Shown here: positions 43,696-53,365 of the stretch, one piece after another
Layout: each line of letters begins with the position of its first letter
How positions within the stretch are numbered: the first letter of the stretch is position 1
Source of the DNA: Pseudotamlana haliotis
GTDB lineage: Bacteria; Bacteroidota; Bacteroidia; Flavobacteriales; Flavobacteriaceae
Assembly (NCBI RefSeq): GCF_008806375.1
Contig: NZ_WAAT01000022.1
Coordinates: 1-64,000 of the forward strand
Direction: 5' to 3'
DNA: 64,000 nucleotides
Notes under the pieces: model-generated
Databases searched by the model: none
Seen by the model: only the letters and a program-made list of their open reading frames with translations
Told to the model about the DNA's origin: nothing
Program-made: the position numbers and the translations under genes

Positions 43696-44988
43696 ATGAG
43701 AAAGGTGATTCACCGTAAATTAAGTAGAAACTTTCTTCGTTTAAGCTTAATTGTATTATTAGCGTTTACAAGCTCGCTTTCAGCTCAAGAAGGCGATGCA
43801 GCAAAAGGGAAATCTTTATTTAATGCCAATTGTGCTGCTTGTCATCAATTGGATAAAAAAATGACAGGGCCAGCCTTACGTCATGTTGAAACACGTTTAG
43901 CTGATGCTGAAGGTTTAGATCGTGACTGGCTTCATTCTTGGATTCGTAACAGTTCAGGTATGATTAAGTCTGGTGATTCATACGCAAACAAAGTTTACAA
44001 CGAATATGGTGGTGCAGCAATGACCGCCTTTCCTCAGTTATCTGATGAGGATATAAACAATATCTTAGCGTATACGGCTGAAGAGAAGAAAGCTGCTCCA
44101 GTTCCGGCTGCGGGTGTTGGTCCTGCCGCTGCTGCAGGTGCTTCAGATGGTATTTCAAATGAGCTTATTTTAGGCGCTCTTGCAATATTGTTCATGTTGC
44201 TTGCAATTGGTCTGTATTTAGTTAATAAAACTTTACGTCGTTTTGCTGATGCTCAAAATATCGAGTTAGATACTGAAACTGGTGGAACACCATTGTGGAA
44301 GGCATTTTTACAAAATCAATTTTTAATGATTGTTGTGACGATCTTCTTCTTGCTTACTAGTGCGTATTTCGCTTTTGGTTATATGATGCAGGTAGGTGTT
44401 GATCAAGGATACCAGCCAGTTCAGCCAATTCATTTCTCACACAAAATTCACGCGGGTGACAACGGTATTGATTGTAAGTACTGTCACTCTTCTGCTAGAG
44501 TGAGTAAAACATCGGGAATTCCATCGTTAAACGTTTGTATGAACTGTCACAAATCAGTTTACGAATACAACGGAGAAACTACTGCTGAGCATTCAAAAGA
44601 ATTCTACGACGGAGAAATCCAAAAATTATACAAGGCTGCGGGATGGAGTGATGCCGATCAGAAATATACAGGTGAGTCGAGTCCAGTAAAATGGGTGCGT
44701 ATTCATAACTTACCTGACTTTGCATACTTTAACCACTCACAACACGTCACTGTTGCGGGAGTTGAATGTCAAACATGTCACGGTCCTGTTCAGGAAATGG
44801 AAGTTGTTTATCAACATGCTCCTTTAACTATGGGGTGGTGTGTGAACTGTCACAGAGATACTGATGTAGATGTGAAGGATAATGCGTATTACGAGAAAAT
44901 CCACGCTGAGTTGTCTAAGAAGTACGGTGTAGAGACTTTAACGGCTGCTGAAATGGGTGGTTTAGAATGTGGTAAATGTCACTACTAG
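43696..44988 (+). CDS. actA: Alternative complex III subunit ActA, hexaheme
   Basis: ActA is the multiheme cytochrome c of alternative complex III, passing electrons from quinol oxidation towards the oxidase. The 430-residue protein has six CxxCH haem motifs: CAACH at residue 46 in an N-terminal cytochrome c domain, and CKYCH, CMNCH, CQTCH, CVNCH and CGKCH from 260 to the end in the pentahaem domain. A signal peptide (VLLAFTSSLSAQ) and two membrane helices (about 153-175 and 205-230) link the two parts. The fused monohaem domain could deliver electrons to the aa3 oxidase. It is first in the operon; a 74-base gap to actB holds no terminator. Confidence 0.93.
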   Translation: MRKVIHRKLSRNFLRLSLIVLLAFTSSLSAQEGDAAKGKSLFNANCAACHQLDKKMTGPALRHVETRLADAEGLDRDWLHSWIRNSSGMIKSGDSYANKVYNEYGGAAMTAFPQLSDEDINNILAYTAEEKKAAPVPAAGVGPAAAAGASDGISNELILGALAILFMLLAIGLYLVNKTLRRFADAQNIELDTETGGTPLWKAFLQNQFLMIVVTIFFLLTSAYFAFGYMMQVGVDQGYQPVQPIHFSHKIHAGDNGIDCKYCHSSARVSKTSGIPSLNVCMNCHKSVYEYNGETTAEHSKEFYDGEIQKLYKAAGWSDADQKYTGESSPVKWVRIHNLPDFAYFNHSQHVTVAGVECQTCHGPVQEMEVVYQHAPLTMGWCVNCHRDTDVDVKDNAYYEKIHAELSKKYGVETLTAAEMGGLECGKCHY

Positions 44989-45062
44989 GCTAGCGCCTTT
45001 TTCTTTCCGGGAAAGCGGAAAACACAAATTAATAATAATAAGAAGTAATTCAATTATATAAT

Positions 45063-48000
45063 ATGTCATCAAACAAGAAATACTGGAAAAGTGTTGAAGA
45101 GCTAAACGAAAATAGCTCTATTGTTGAGACGCTTAAACAAAACGAGTTTGTAGCAGAAATTCCTACTGATGAGTTTTTAGGAGATAAAGATGCGTTAGAG
45201 GCTAGTTCTACAACACGTCGTGATTTCTTAAAATATGTAGGTTTTAGTACGGCAGCTGCTTCTTTAGCGGCTTGTGAGGGTCCTGTTAAAAAAGCGATTC
45301 CTTATGTTGTACAACCAACAGAGATTATTCCTGGTGTGGCAAACTACTATGCAACTACAATTGCAGATGGTTTTGATTTTGCTAGTGTTTTAGTGAAAAC
45401 ACGTGAAGGTCGTCCAATAAAAATTGAAAACAATACTATGGCACCTAGTCATGGTAGTGCGAATGCAAGAGTTAATGCATCAGTTTTAGGTTTGTATGAC
45501 AGTCTAAGAGTACAAAGACCTAAAAAAGATGGTGCTTCTATTTCTTGGAGTAATTTTAATGCAGAAACAACGAAAGCTTTAGATAGCGTAAAAACGTCTG
45601 GTAAGTCTATTGTATTATTAACACAAACTTATGCCAGTCCTTCAACTGATAAATTGGTTGCAGAATTTAAAGAAGCTTATGGCAATGTAAATCATGTGGT
45701 TTATGATGCGGTTTCTGAATTTGCTGCAGTTCAAGCTTTCCAAAAGAAATACAACAAACGTGGTTTAGCTGATTATGATTTTAGTCAAGCGATGACTATC
45801 GTTTCTGTTGGTGCTGATTTCTTAGGGGATTGGCAAGGTGGCGGATTTGATGCGGCTTATGCTAAAAATAGAATTCCTGCTAACGGAAAAATGTCACGTC
45901 ATATTCAATTTGAATCGAACATGTCACTTTCTGGTGCTAATGCTGATAAACGTGTTCCTGTAACACCAAATCAACAAAAATTAGCTCTTGCAAAATTATA
46001 TAGTTTAGTAACTGGAAACAATGTTTCTATTAAAGGTTTACCTGAGCACGTTGAAGCTGCGGTTAAAGCTGCTGCTGTTCAACTTAAAAAGGCTGGAAGT
46101 AATGGCGTTGTAGTTACAGGTATTCAAGATGTGAATGCTCAAACGACGGTTTTAGAACTTAACGCTTATTTAGCGAGTAAGGCTTTTAAGCCAGAAGTGG
46201 TTATTAAAACAAAACAAGGTAATGCTAATGATGTTGCTAAATTGATTGCTGATATGAAGGCAGGTCAAGTTGGTGCAATCATCATGAGTGGTGTGAACCC
46301 ATTATATACTTTAGCCAATGCAGCTGATTTTGCTGAAGGTTTAAAGAAAACACAATTGACTGTTGCCTTCTCAATGAAGGAAGATGAAACCTCGTCACAA
46401 GTACAATACTTAGCAGCAGCACCACATTACTTAGAGTCTTGGGGTGATGTTGAAATTAAGACGGGACAATATAGTTTAACGCAACCTGCGATTCGTCCGT
46501 TATTTGATACGAAACAATTCCAAGATGCTCTATTAGCGTGGACAGGAAGTTCGGCGTCTTATAGCGATTATATCAAATCAACTTGGAATGAAAGTATTCT
46601 AGGTGGTGCTTCTTATAACAAAGCTTTACACGATGGGTTCTTTGTGAATTCTTCTGTTGTAGAAGAAGTAGCTGAAGAAGCTCCGGTTGATGAAGCAACT
46701 GAAACTACACAAACCGCTTTTTCTGGTGCAGCTCAAGCTTTAGTAGCTTCTGCCAAATCAAAAGGACTAGAATTAAGTTTATATACAAAAACCGGAATGG
46801 GTGATGGTCAACAAGCTAACAACCCATGGTTACAAGAATTCCCTGATCCTATTTCAAGAGTCTCTTGGGATAACTATTTAACGGTTTCAAAAGCTGATGC
46901 TGAAGCATTAGGTTTAAAGAATAGACACGTTGCAGATGGTGGTTTAAACGGTAGTTATGCTAATGTTACTGTAAATGGGGTGACTATAAAAGCACCGGTA
47001 TTAATTCAACCAGGTCAGGCTCAAGGGTCTGTTGGTTTATCATTTGGATATGGTAGAACAGCTGGTTTAAAAGAAGAAATGCAAACAGGTGTTAATGCTT
47101 TTGCATTATATCACAATTTTAATACAACTCAAAATGTAACTGTTGAAGCTGCTTCAAGTGAGCATGAATTTGCTTGTGTTCAGCTTCATAATACATTAAT
47201 GGGACGTGGAGATATCATTAAAGAAACGACTTTAGAGATATTCAACACGAAAGATAAAGCACATTGGAATGCGGTTCCTGTAGTATCTTTAAATCACGAA
47301 GAAACTCCAGTAACGTCTCCAGAGGTTGATTTATGGGATGAATTTGATCGTTCAGTTGGACATCACTTCAACTTATCTATTGACTTAAATGCTTGTACAG
47401 GATGTGGAGCTTGTGTGATTGCATGTCATGCTGAAAACAATGTTCCTGTAGTTGGTAAAGAAGAAGTAAGAAAGAGTAGAGATATGCACTGGTTGCGTAT
47501 TGATAGATACTATTCTTCTGATGAAACCTTTGAAGGCGATAACATTAAAAAGGATGAGTTCTCAGGGTTATTTGGAGATAAAGGTTCTTTAGGTGGTTTC
47601 GGTGAAATGGAACACCCTTCTGATAATCCTCAAGTAGCTTTCCAAGCGGTAATGTGTCAACACTGTAACCATGCACCTTGTGAAACGGTTTGTCCTGTGG
47701 CAGCAACATCACACAGTCGTCAAGGTCAGAATCACATGGCTTATAACCGTTGTGTAGGTACAAGATACTGTGCAAACAACTGTCCGTATAAAGTACGTCG
47801 TTTCAACTGGTTCTTATACAATGAGAATGATGAGTTTGATTATCACATGAATGATGATCTAGGACGTATGGTTTTAAACCCAGATGTTGTAGTGCGTTCT
47901 CGTGGGGTAATGGAGAAATGTTCTATGTGTATTCAAATGACACAGAAAACGATTCTTGACGCTAAGCGTGACGGACGAGTTATTAAGGATGGTGAATTCC

Positions 48001-48179
48001 AAACAGCATGTTCTGCAGCTTGTAGCAGTGGCGCCATGGTATTTGGAGATATCAATGATAAAGAAAGTAAAGTTGCAAAAACTTTAGAAGATAATCGTAT
48101 GTATCACTTGTTAGAGCACGTAGGAACAAAACCTAACGTACAGTATCAAACAAAAGTGAGAAATACAACGGAAGCATAA
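45063..48179 (+). CDS. actB: Alternative complex III subunit ActB
   Basis: ActB is the large periplasmic subunit of alternative complex III. The 1038-residue protein is a fusion of a molybdopterin-oxidoreductase-like part (about 100-760, without a visible Mo ligand motif) and an iron-sulfur part (about 765-1000) with ferredoxin-type cysteine clusters: CTGCGACVIACHAEN, CQHCNHAPCETVCP, CVGTRYCANNCP and CSMCIQM. An N-terminal twin-arginine motif (TTRRDFLKYVGFST) and LAAC suggest export by Tat and possible lipidation. It lies between actA and actC. Confidence 0.94.
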   Translation: MSSNKKYWKSVEELNENSSIVETLKQNEFVAEIPTDEFLGDKDALEASSTTRRDFLKYVGFSTAAASLAACEGPVKKAIPYVVQPTEIIPGVANYYATTIADGFDFASVLVKTREGRPIKIENNTMAPSHGSANARVNASVLGLYDSLRVQRPKKDGASISWSNFNAETTKALDSVKTSGKSIVLLTQTYASPSTDKLVAEFKEAYGNVNHVVYDAVSEFAAVQAFQKKYNKRGLADYDFSQAMTIVSVGADFLGDWQGGGFDAAYAKNRIPANGKMSRHIQFESNMSLSGANADKRVPVTPNQQKLALAKLYSLVTGNNVSIKGLPEHVEAAVKAAAVQLKKAGSNGVVVTGIQDVNAQTTVLELNAYLASKAFKPEVVIKTKQGNANDVAKLIADMKAGQVGAIIMSGVNPLYTLANAADFAEGLKKTQLTVAFSMKEDETSSQVQYLAAAPHYLESWGDVEIKTGQYSLTQPAIRPLFDTKQFQDALLAWTGSSASYSDYIKSTWNESILGGASYNKALHDGFFVNSSVVEEVAEEAPVDEATETTQTAFSGAAQALVASAKSKGLELSLYTKTGMGDGQQANNPWLQEFPDPISRVSWDNYLTVSKADAEALGLKNRHVADGGLNGSYANVTVNGVTIKAPVLIQPGQAQGSVGLSFGYGRTAGLKEEMQTGVNAFALYHNFNTTQNVTVEAASSEHEFACVQLHNTLMGRGDIIKETTLEIFNTKDKAHWNAVPVVSLNHEETPVTSPEVDLWDEFDRSVGHHFNLSIDLNACTGCGACVIACHAENNVPVVGKEEVRKSRDMHWLRIDRYYSSDETFEGDNIKKDEFSGLFGDKGSLGGFGEMEHPSDNPQVAFQAVMCQHCNHAPCETVCPVAATSHSRQGQNHMAYNRCVGTRYCANNCPYKVRRFNWFLYNENDEFDYHMNDDLGRMVLNPDVVVRSRGVMEKCSMCIQMTQKTILDAKRDGRVIKDGEFQTACSAACSSGAMVFGDINDKESKVAKTLEDNRMYHLLEHVGTKPNVQYQTKVRNTTEA

Positions 48180-48206
48180 ATCTAATTAAAGAACAATTAT
48201 ATAATT

Positions 48207-49664
48207 ATGGCGTCTCATTACGAAGCACCTATTAGAAGACCTTTAGTTACAGGCGAAAAATCATACCACGACGTTACTGTGGATGTGGCTAGACCTGTAG
48301 AAGGAACAGCAAATAAACAATGGTGGATAGTTTTTGGTATCTCACTTGTAGCGTTCCTTTGGGGAGTTGGATGTATTATTTATACCATTACTACAGGTAT
48401 TGGTGTCTGGGGTCTTAACAAGACTGTTGGATGGGCCTGGGATATTACCAACTTCGTTTGGTGGGTAGGTATTGGTCACGCAGGAACCCTGATTTCGGCG
48501 GTACTCTTATTATTCCGTCAGAAATGGAGAATGGCAATTAACCGTTCGGCAGAAGCCATGACGATTTTCGCAGTTATGCAAGCAGGTTTGTTCCCTTTAA
48601 TTCACATGGGTCGTCCATGGTTAGGATATTGGGTATTACCAATTCCAAATCAATTCGGATCATTATGGGTTAACTTTAACTCACCATTACTTTGGGATGT
48701 ATTTGCGATTTCAACTTATTTATCGGTATCATTAGTATTCTGGTGGACAGGATTATTACCTGATTTTGCTATGTTGAGAGATCGCGCCATTAAACCTTTC
48801 CAAAAGAAAATTTATGCTTTATTAAGTTTTGGTTGGTCTGGTCGTGCTAAAGATTGGCAACGTTTTGAAGAAGTATCATTAGTGCTTGCTGGTTTAGCAA
48901 CACCTTTAGTACTTTCTGTACACACGATTGTATCTTTTGATTTCGCCACATCGGTAATACCAGGTTGGCATACAACGATATTCCCACCATACTTCGTAGC
49001 TGGTGCGGTATTCTCAGGATTTGCAATGGTAAATACTTTACTTATTATCATGAGAAAAGTATGTAACCTTGAAGATTATATTACAGTACAACATATCGAA
49101 TTAATGAACATTGTAATTATGATTACAGGTTCTATAGTTGGTGTGGCTTATATTACAGAGTTGTTTGTTGCATGGTACTCTGGAGTAGAGTATGAACAAT
49201 ACGCTTTCTTAAATAGAGCAACAGGTCCTTATGCTTGGGCATACTGGATGATGATGTCTTGTAACGTATTCTCTCCGCAATTTATGTGGTTCAAGAAATT
49301 AAGAACGAGTATCATGTTCTCTTTCTTTATATCTATTGTTGTAAACGTAGGGATGTGGTTTGAGCGTTTTGTAATTATTGTAACCTCGTTACATAGAGAT
49401 TACTTGCCATCATCATGGACGATGTTCTCACCTACATTTGTTGATATTGGAATTTTCATTGGAACGATAGGATTCTTCTTTGTACTTTTCTTATTGTATT
49501 CAAGAACGTTCCCAGTAATTGCACAAGCAGAGGTTAAGACCATCTTAAAATCTTCTGGTGACAAGTACAAGAAATTAAGAGAAAGCGGACAAAGTTTATC
49601 TGGAACTGGTGCAGATCCAAGAACTTCAGGACCGATTAATCAAGAACCAAAAAACTTAAAGTAG
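48207..49664 (+). CDS. actC: Alternative complex III subunit ActC (NrfD-like)
   Basis: The 485-residue membrane protein belongs to the NrfD/PsrC family: about ten helices carrying the quinol-binding site of alternative complex III. It is closely related to ActF, with which it forms the membrane core. Conserved residues include WWVGIGHAGTLISAVLLLFRQKWR and the helix VVVWFERFVI-like segment (NVGMWFERFVIIVTS). The gap to actB is 27 bases and to actD 3 bases. Confidence 0.94.
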   Translation: MASHYEAPIRRPLVTGEKSYHDVTVDVARPVEGTANKQWWIVFGISLVAFLWGVGCIIYTITTGIGVWGLNKTVGWAWDITNFVWWVGIGHAGTLISAVLLLFRQKWRMAINRSAEAMTIFAVMQAGLFPLIHMGRPWLGYWVLPIPNQFGSLWVNFNSPLLWDVFAISTYLSVSLVFWWTGLLPDFAMLRDRAIKPFQKKIYALLSFGWSGRAKDWQRFEEVSLVLAGLATPLVLSVHTIVSFDFATSVIPGWHTTIFPPYFVAGAVFSGFAMVNTLLIIMRKVCNLEDYITVQHIELMNIVIMITGSIVGVAYITELFVAWYSGVEYEQYAFLNRATGPYAWAYWMMMSCNVFSPQFMWFKKLRTSIMFSFFISIVVNVGMWFERFVIIVTSLHRDYLPSSWTMFSPTFVDIGIFIGTIGFFFVLFLLYSRTFPVIAQAEVKTILKSSGDKYKKLRESGQSLSGTGADPRTSGPINQEPKNLK

Positions 49665-49667
49665 CAT

Positions 49668-50198
49668 ATGGAAGCTTCAAAAGTAATTCACGCTATTTAT
49701 ACGGACGATGATGTTTTAATGTCTGCTGTTAAAAAAGTAAAGGCAGAACGTTATCATATAGAAGAGATTTATACACCTTTCCCAGTTCACGGATTAGATC
49801 GTGCTATGGGATTGGCACCAACACGTATTGCCATAACAGCATTTATTTATGGTTTAATTGGTTTAGCAGTAGCTACAGTCATGATGAATTACATTATGAT
49901 TGAAGATTGGCCTCAAGATATTGGAGGTAAACCAAGTTTTAGCTACTTAGAAAATTTACCGGCCTTTGTTCCTATTATGTTTGAGCTTACGGTATTTTTC
50001 TCGGCCCACTTAATGGTACTTACTTTTTACTTACGTAGTAAAATATGGCCTTTTAAAGAAGCTGAAAATCCAGATCCTAGAACTACCGACGATCATTTCT
50101 TAATGGAAATTGCCGTTGATGGTAACCAAGAAGCCCTTGAAACATTGCTTGCAGGAACGGGAGCAGTAGAAGTTAATTTAGTTGATAAAGCCCATTAA
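49668..50198 (+). CDS. actD: Alternative complex III subunit ActD (DUF3341)
   Basis: The 176-residue protein is a DUF3341 subunit with two membrane helices (about residues 55-80 and 100-125). ActD accompanies ActC and is placed at the membrane core in known complexes. The N-terminal soluble part has IHAIYTDDDVLMSAVKKVKAE and YTPFPVHGLDRAMGL, the family's typical text. The start is ATG 49668, three bases after the actC stop. Confidence 0.93.
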   Translation: MEASKVIHAIYTDDDVLMSAVKKVKAERYHIEEIYTPFPVHGLDRAMGLAPTRIAITAFIYGLIGLAVATVMMNYIMIEDWPQDIGGKPSFSYLENLPAFVPIMFELTVFFSAHLMVLTFYLRSKIWPFKEAENPDPRTTDDHFLMEIAVDGNQEALETLLAGTGAVEVNLVDKAH

Positions 50199-50300
50199 TA
50201 AGACATATGAAATGAGCAAAAACTAATTTAATTTTAAAATTTTTTAAAATAAAGTGTTTTGCGAATTACATTTGAACAAAAAAACAATATAAGTTTACAA

Positions 50301-50852
50301 ATGAAAAGCTTAATTAAAATATTAGTAGTAGCAGTTGTTTTTGTTGCTGTTTCTTGTAACAAGAGTACAGCGCCAAACTATCAATTCATGCCTAACATGT
50401 ATGAATCTGTAGGATATGAAACTTATGGTGAAGCAGCGTTTAAAGATGGCTTGGAAGCACAATTACCTGCTGAAGGTTCTGTAGCTCGCGGTCATATCCC
50501 TTTTGATATTGAAAATTCAACTGAAGGTTATGCTTTGGCTAAAGAAACTGTAATGAGTCCTTTAGATTCTACACAAGTTGATTTAAACCGAGGTAAGGAA
50601 TTATACGATATTTACTGTGGAATTTGTCATGGTGGAAAAGGAGACGGACAAGGGAATCTTGTTAAACGTGAAAAGATTTTAGGTATTCCTAGTTATGATG
50701 ATGCGGGAAGAGCCATTACTGCGGGAAGTATTTATCACACGATTTACTATGGAAAGAATGCTATGGGCTCTTATGCAAACCAATTGCAAGAGGAAGAACG
50801 TTGGCAAGTAGTGTCGTATGTGTTACAATTAAAGGCAGATTTAGAAAATTAA
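50301..50852 (+). CDS. actE: Alternative complex III subunit ActE (cytochrome c)
   Basis: The 183-residue lipoprotein is the monohaem cytochrome c subunit of alternative complex III. It has a lipoprotein signal (VVFVAVSCNK, acylated Cys at residue 19) and one CGICH haem motif near residue 100 with a Met ligand probably in NAMGSYANQL. I chose ATG 50301; the longer frame from TTG 50259 lacks a sensible signal. It lies about 100 bases after actD. Confidence 0.92.
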   Translation: MKSLIKILVVAVVFVAVSCNKSTAPNYQFMPNMYESVGYETYGEAAFKDGLEAQLPAEGSVARGHIPFDIENSTEGYALAKETVMSPLDSTQVDLNRGKELYDIYCGICHGGKGDGQGNLVKREKILGIPSYDDAGRAITAGSIYHTIYYGKNAMGSYANQLQEEERWQVVSYVLQLKADLEN

Positions 50853-50874
50853 GATTGATAAGATTATTATAGAT

Positions 50875-52233
50875 ATGTATACATTTTCAAATAAATTAAA
50901 GACATTTTCTTTCATTCTAATGATTTTAGGAGCATTAGGTGTTGGATATGGTTTTATGACATCTCATAAATCTTTTGAGGAAGTTGAACACTTACTTGCA
51001 GAAGAATCACATCACGGTGGTGGACATGGTGAAGCCGTTGCCCATCATGCAGCTCCAAGTCATGAGGCTCATGGAGAAGCTGCCCATGGTGAAACAGTTC
51101 ACGCGGAAGATGCACATGCAAAACACGTGACTCACGTACAACATCAAATAGCAAACAGACCTTGGTCTGCTTTATATGTTGCGGCATTTTTCTTTTTTAT
51201 GATTGCACTTGGCGTTTTAGCCTTTTATGCGATTCAAATTGCATCACAAGCCGGTTGGTCTCCTGTATTGTTTAGAGTTATGGAAGCCATTACTGCTTAT
51301 ATGTTACCTGGTGCTATAATAGTTTTAATTATCGCTGTTGCTTCTGGTACTATTGGACATTACAACATATTTATATGGATGGATCCAGATGTTGTTGCTC
51401 ATGATGCCTTAATTCAAGGTAAAGCGGGTTGGTTGAACATTGGAGGTTTTGCTATTAGAGGTTTAATTTTTATCGCTGGTTGGGCGATTTATCGTCACTT
51501 CGCTCGTAAGTTCTCAATCGCTCAAGATAATGCTGAACCTGGAGATATTAGTTACTTTAAAAAGTCTTTCCGTATTGCAGCTGGATTTTTAGTATTCTTT
51601 ATTTATACGGAGTCTATGATGTCTTGGGATTGGATTATGAGTGTTGATCCACACTGGTTCTCTACCTTATTTGGATGGTATGTATTCGCTTCTATGTTTG
51701 TAAGTGGTATTACGGTTATAGCCTTAATGAGTATCTTCTTAAAATCTAAAGGGTATTTAGCTTTTGTTAATGAAAACCATTTACATGATATCGCTAAATT
51801 TATGTTCGGTATTAGTATTTTCTGGACTTACCTATGGTTCTCGCAATTTATGTTAATCTGGTATTCTAATATTCCTGAAGAGGTGACTTACTTCATCACG
51901 AGAATTAATGACTATAAATTACCGTTCTTTGGAATGGTTGTATTAAACTTTGTATTCCCATTATTAATGTTAATGAATGCCAACTACAAGCGTATGAACT
52001 GGTTTGTAGTGATGACTGGCGTTGTGATTCTTGTTGGTCACTATATTGATATTTTCAATATGATCATGCCTGCTACTGTAGGGGATAGATGGTTTATAGG
52101 AATTCCTGAAATTGGATCTGTATTATTGTTTGGTGGATTATTCATATTTGTTGTATTCATGTCTTTATCTAAGGCGTCATTACTTGCAAAAGGATACCCA
52201 CTTATGAAAGAAAGTGAAGATTTCCATTATTAA
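50875..52233 (+). CDS. actF: Alternative complex III subunit ActF (NrfD-like)
   Basis: The 452-residue membrane protein is the second NrfD-like subunit of alternative complex III. After the first helix (about 8-27) it has a histidine-rich loop of about 50 residues (38-88, with many HHGGGHGE, HEAHGEAAHGE type runs), then ten helices including YTESMMSWDWIMSVDPHWFSTLFGWY and FSQFMLIWYSN. The His-rich loop is unlike ActC and may bind metal. The gap to coxB is 32 bases. Confidence 0.93.
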   Translation: MYTFSNKLKTFSFILMILGALGVGYGFMTSHKSFEEVEHLLAEESHHGGGHGEAVAHHAAPSHEAHGEAAHGETVHAEDAHAKHVTHVQHQIANRPWSALYVAAFFFFMIALGVLAFYAIQIASQAGWSPVLFRVMEAITAYMLPGAIIVLIIAVASGTIGHYNIFIWMDPDVVAHDALIQGKAGWLNIGGFAIRGLIFIAGWAIYRHFARKFSIAQDNAEPGDISYFKKSFRIAAGFLVFFIYTESMMSWDWIMSVDPHWFSTLFGWYVFASMFVSGITVIALMSIFLKSKGYLAFVNENHLHDIAKFMFGISIFWTYLWFSQFMLIWYSNIPEEVTYFITRINDYKLPFFGMVVLNFVFPLLMLMNANYKRMNWFVVMTGVVILVGHYIDIFNMIMPATVGDRWFIGIPEIGSVLLFGGLFIFVVFMSLSKASLLAKGYPLMKESEDFHY

Positions 52234-52265
52234 TTAGATTTAAATAAAGAAGAAAGAAGAATCAC

Positions 52266-53333
52266 ATGACTACTTTATTAACAATTATAGTTTTAGTATT
52301 TATTTTAATTGCCATTTGGCAGATGGTTAAGATTTTCGATTTGGCTCAGGCTAAAACCGATAATGCTCAAATAGCCACAGATAAAGATAATACCTTAAAT
52401 GGTTACTTAATGATGGGCTTTTTAGCTTTCATCTACATCATAACCATTATTTGTGTTGTTAAATGGGGTGATCTGCCTCTTTTGTCAAATGCAGCATCAG
52501 AGCACGGAGGCACCATCGATAACTTGATGATTATTTCATTGGTTTTAATTTTCTTCGTACAAACCATTACGCAATTTTTATTACACTATTTCGCTTTTAA
52601 ATATAAAGGAGAAAAAGGTAAACAAGCGTTCTTCTTTGCTGATAACAATAAATTGGAAATGATTTGGACGATCATTCCTGTAATTGTATTAGCTGGTTTA
52701 ATTATCTACGGATTAAATACATGGATTAACATTACTAGTGTTGATGAAAGTGAAGATCCATTAATTGTTGAATTATATGCTCAACAGTTTAACTGGAAAG
52801 CGAGATACGCCGGATCTGATAACACTTTAGGAAAAGCGAATGTTCGTTTAATTGATATCGATCGTGCTAACATCTTAGGTTTAGATGAAGCTGATCCTAA
52901 TGCTCAAGATGATATCATTACCACCGAATTACACTTACCTGTTGGGAAACCTGTATTATTCAAAATGCGTTCTCAAGATGTATTACACTCGGCTTACATG
53001 CCTCACTTTAGAGCACAAATGAACTGTGTTCCTGGTATGATAACGCAGTTTGGTTTTACACCTACTGTGACTACTGCTGAAATGCGTCAGACACCTGAAA
53101 TGCAAGAGAAAGTGGCTAATATCAATGAAATTAGAGTTGAAAATAGTAAACCATTAGTTGCTAAAGGTGAAGAGGCTTTAGAACGCTATGAGTTTGATTA
53201 CCTATTGATTTGTAACAAAATTTGTGGGAAGTCACACTACAACATGCAAATGAAAATTATAGTTGAATCTCAAGAAGAATACGACGCTTGGATTGCAGAG
53301 CAAAAGGAATTCAAGAATTCTCTAATTAACTAA
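52266..53333 (+). CDS. coxB: Cytochrome c oxidase subunit II
   Basis: Subunit II receives electrons and hands them to subunit I through the CuA centre. The 355-residue protein has three hydrophobic segments (about 2-20, 40-65 and 135-155, preceded by EMIWTIIPV) and a CuA cupredoxin domain with HSAYMPHFRAQ and CNKICGKSHYNM (Cys316, Cys320, His324, Met327). The glutamate usually found between the two Cys ligands is Lys318. There is no CxxCH, so it is of the aa3 rather than the caa3 type. Confidence 0.94.
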   Translation: MTTLLTIIVLVFILIAIWQMVKIFDLAQAKTDNAQIATDKDNTLNGYLMMGFLAFIYIITIICVVKWGDLPLLSNAASEHGGTIDNLMIISLVLIFFVQTITQFLLHYFAFKYKGEKGKQAFFFADNNKLEMIWTIIPVIVLAGLIIYGLNTWINITSVDESEDPLIVELYAQQFNWKARYAGSDNTLGKANVRLIDIDRANILGLDEADPNAQDDIITTELHLPVGKPVLFKMRSQDVLHSAYMPHFRAQMNCVPGMITQFGFTPTVTTAEMRQTPEMQEKVANINEIRVENSKPLVAKGEEALERYEFDYLLICNKICGKSHYNMQMKIIVESQEEYDAWIAEQKEFKNSLIN

Positions 53334-53365
53334 TTAAACAAAAAACACCTAACCGAATATAGATT

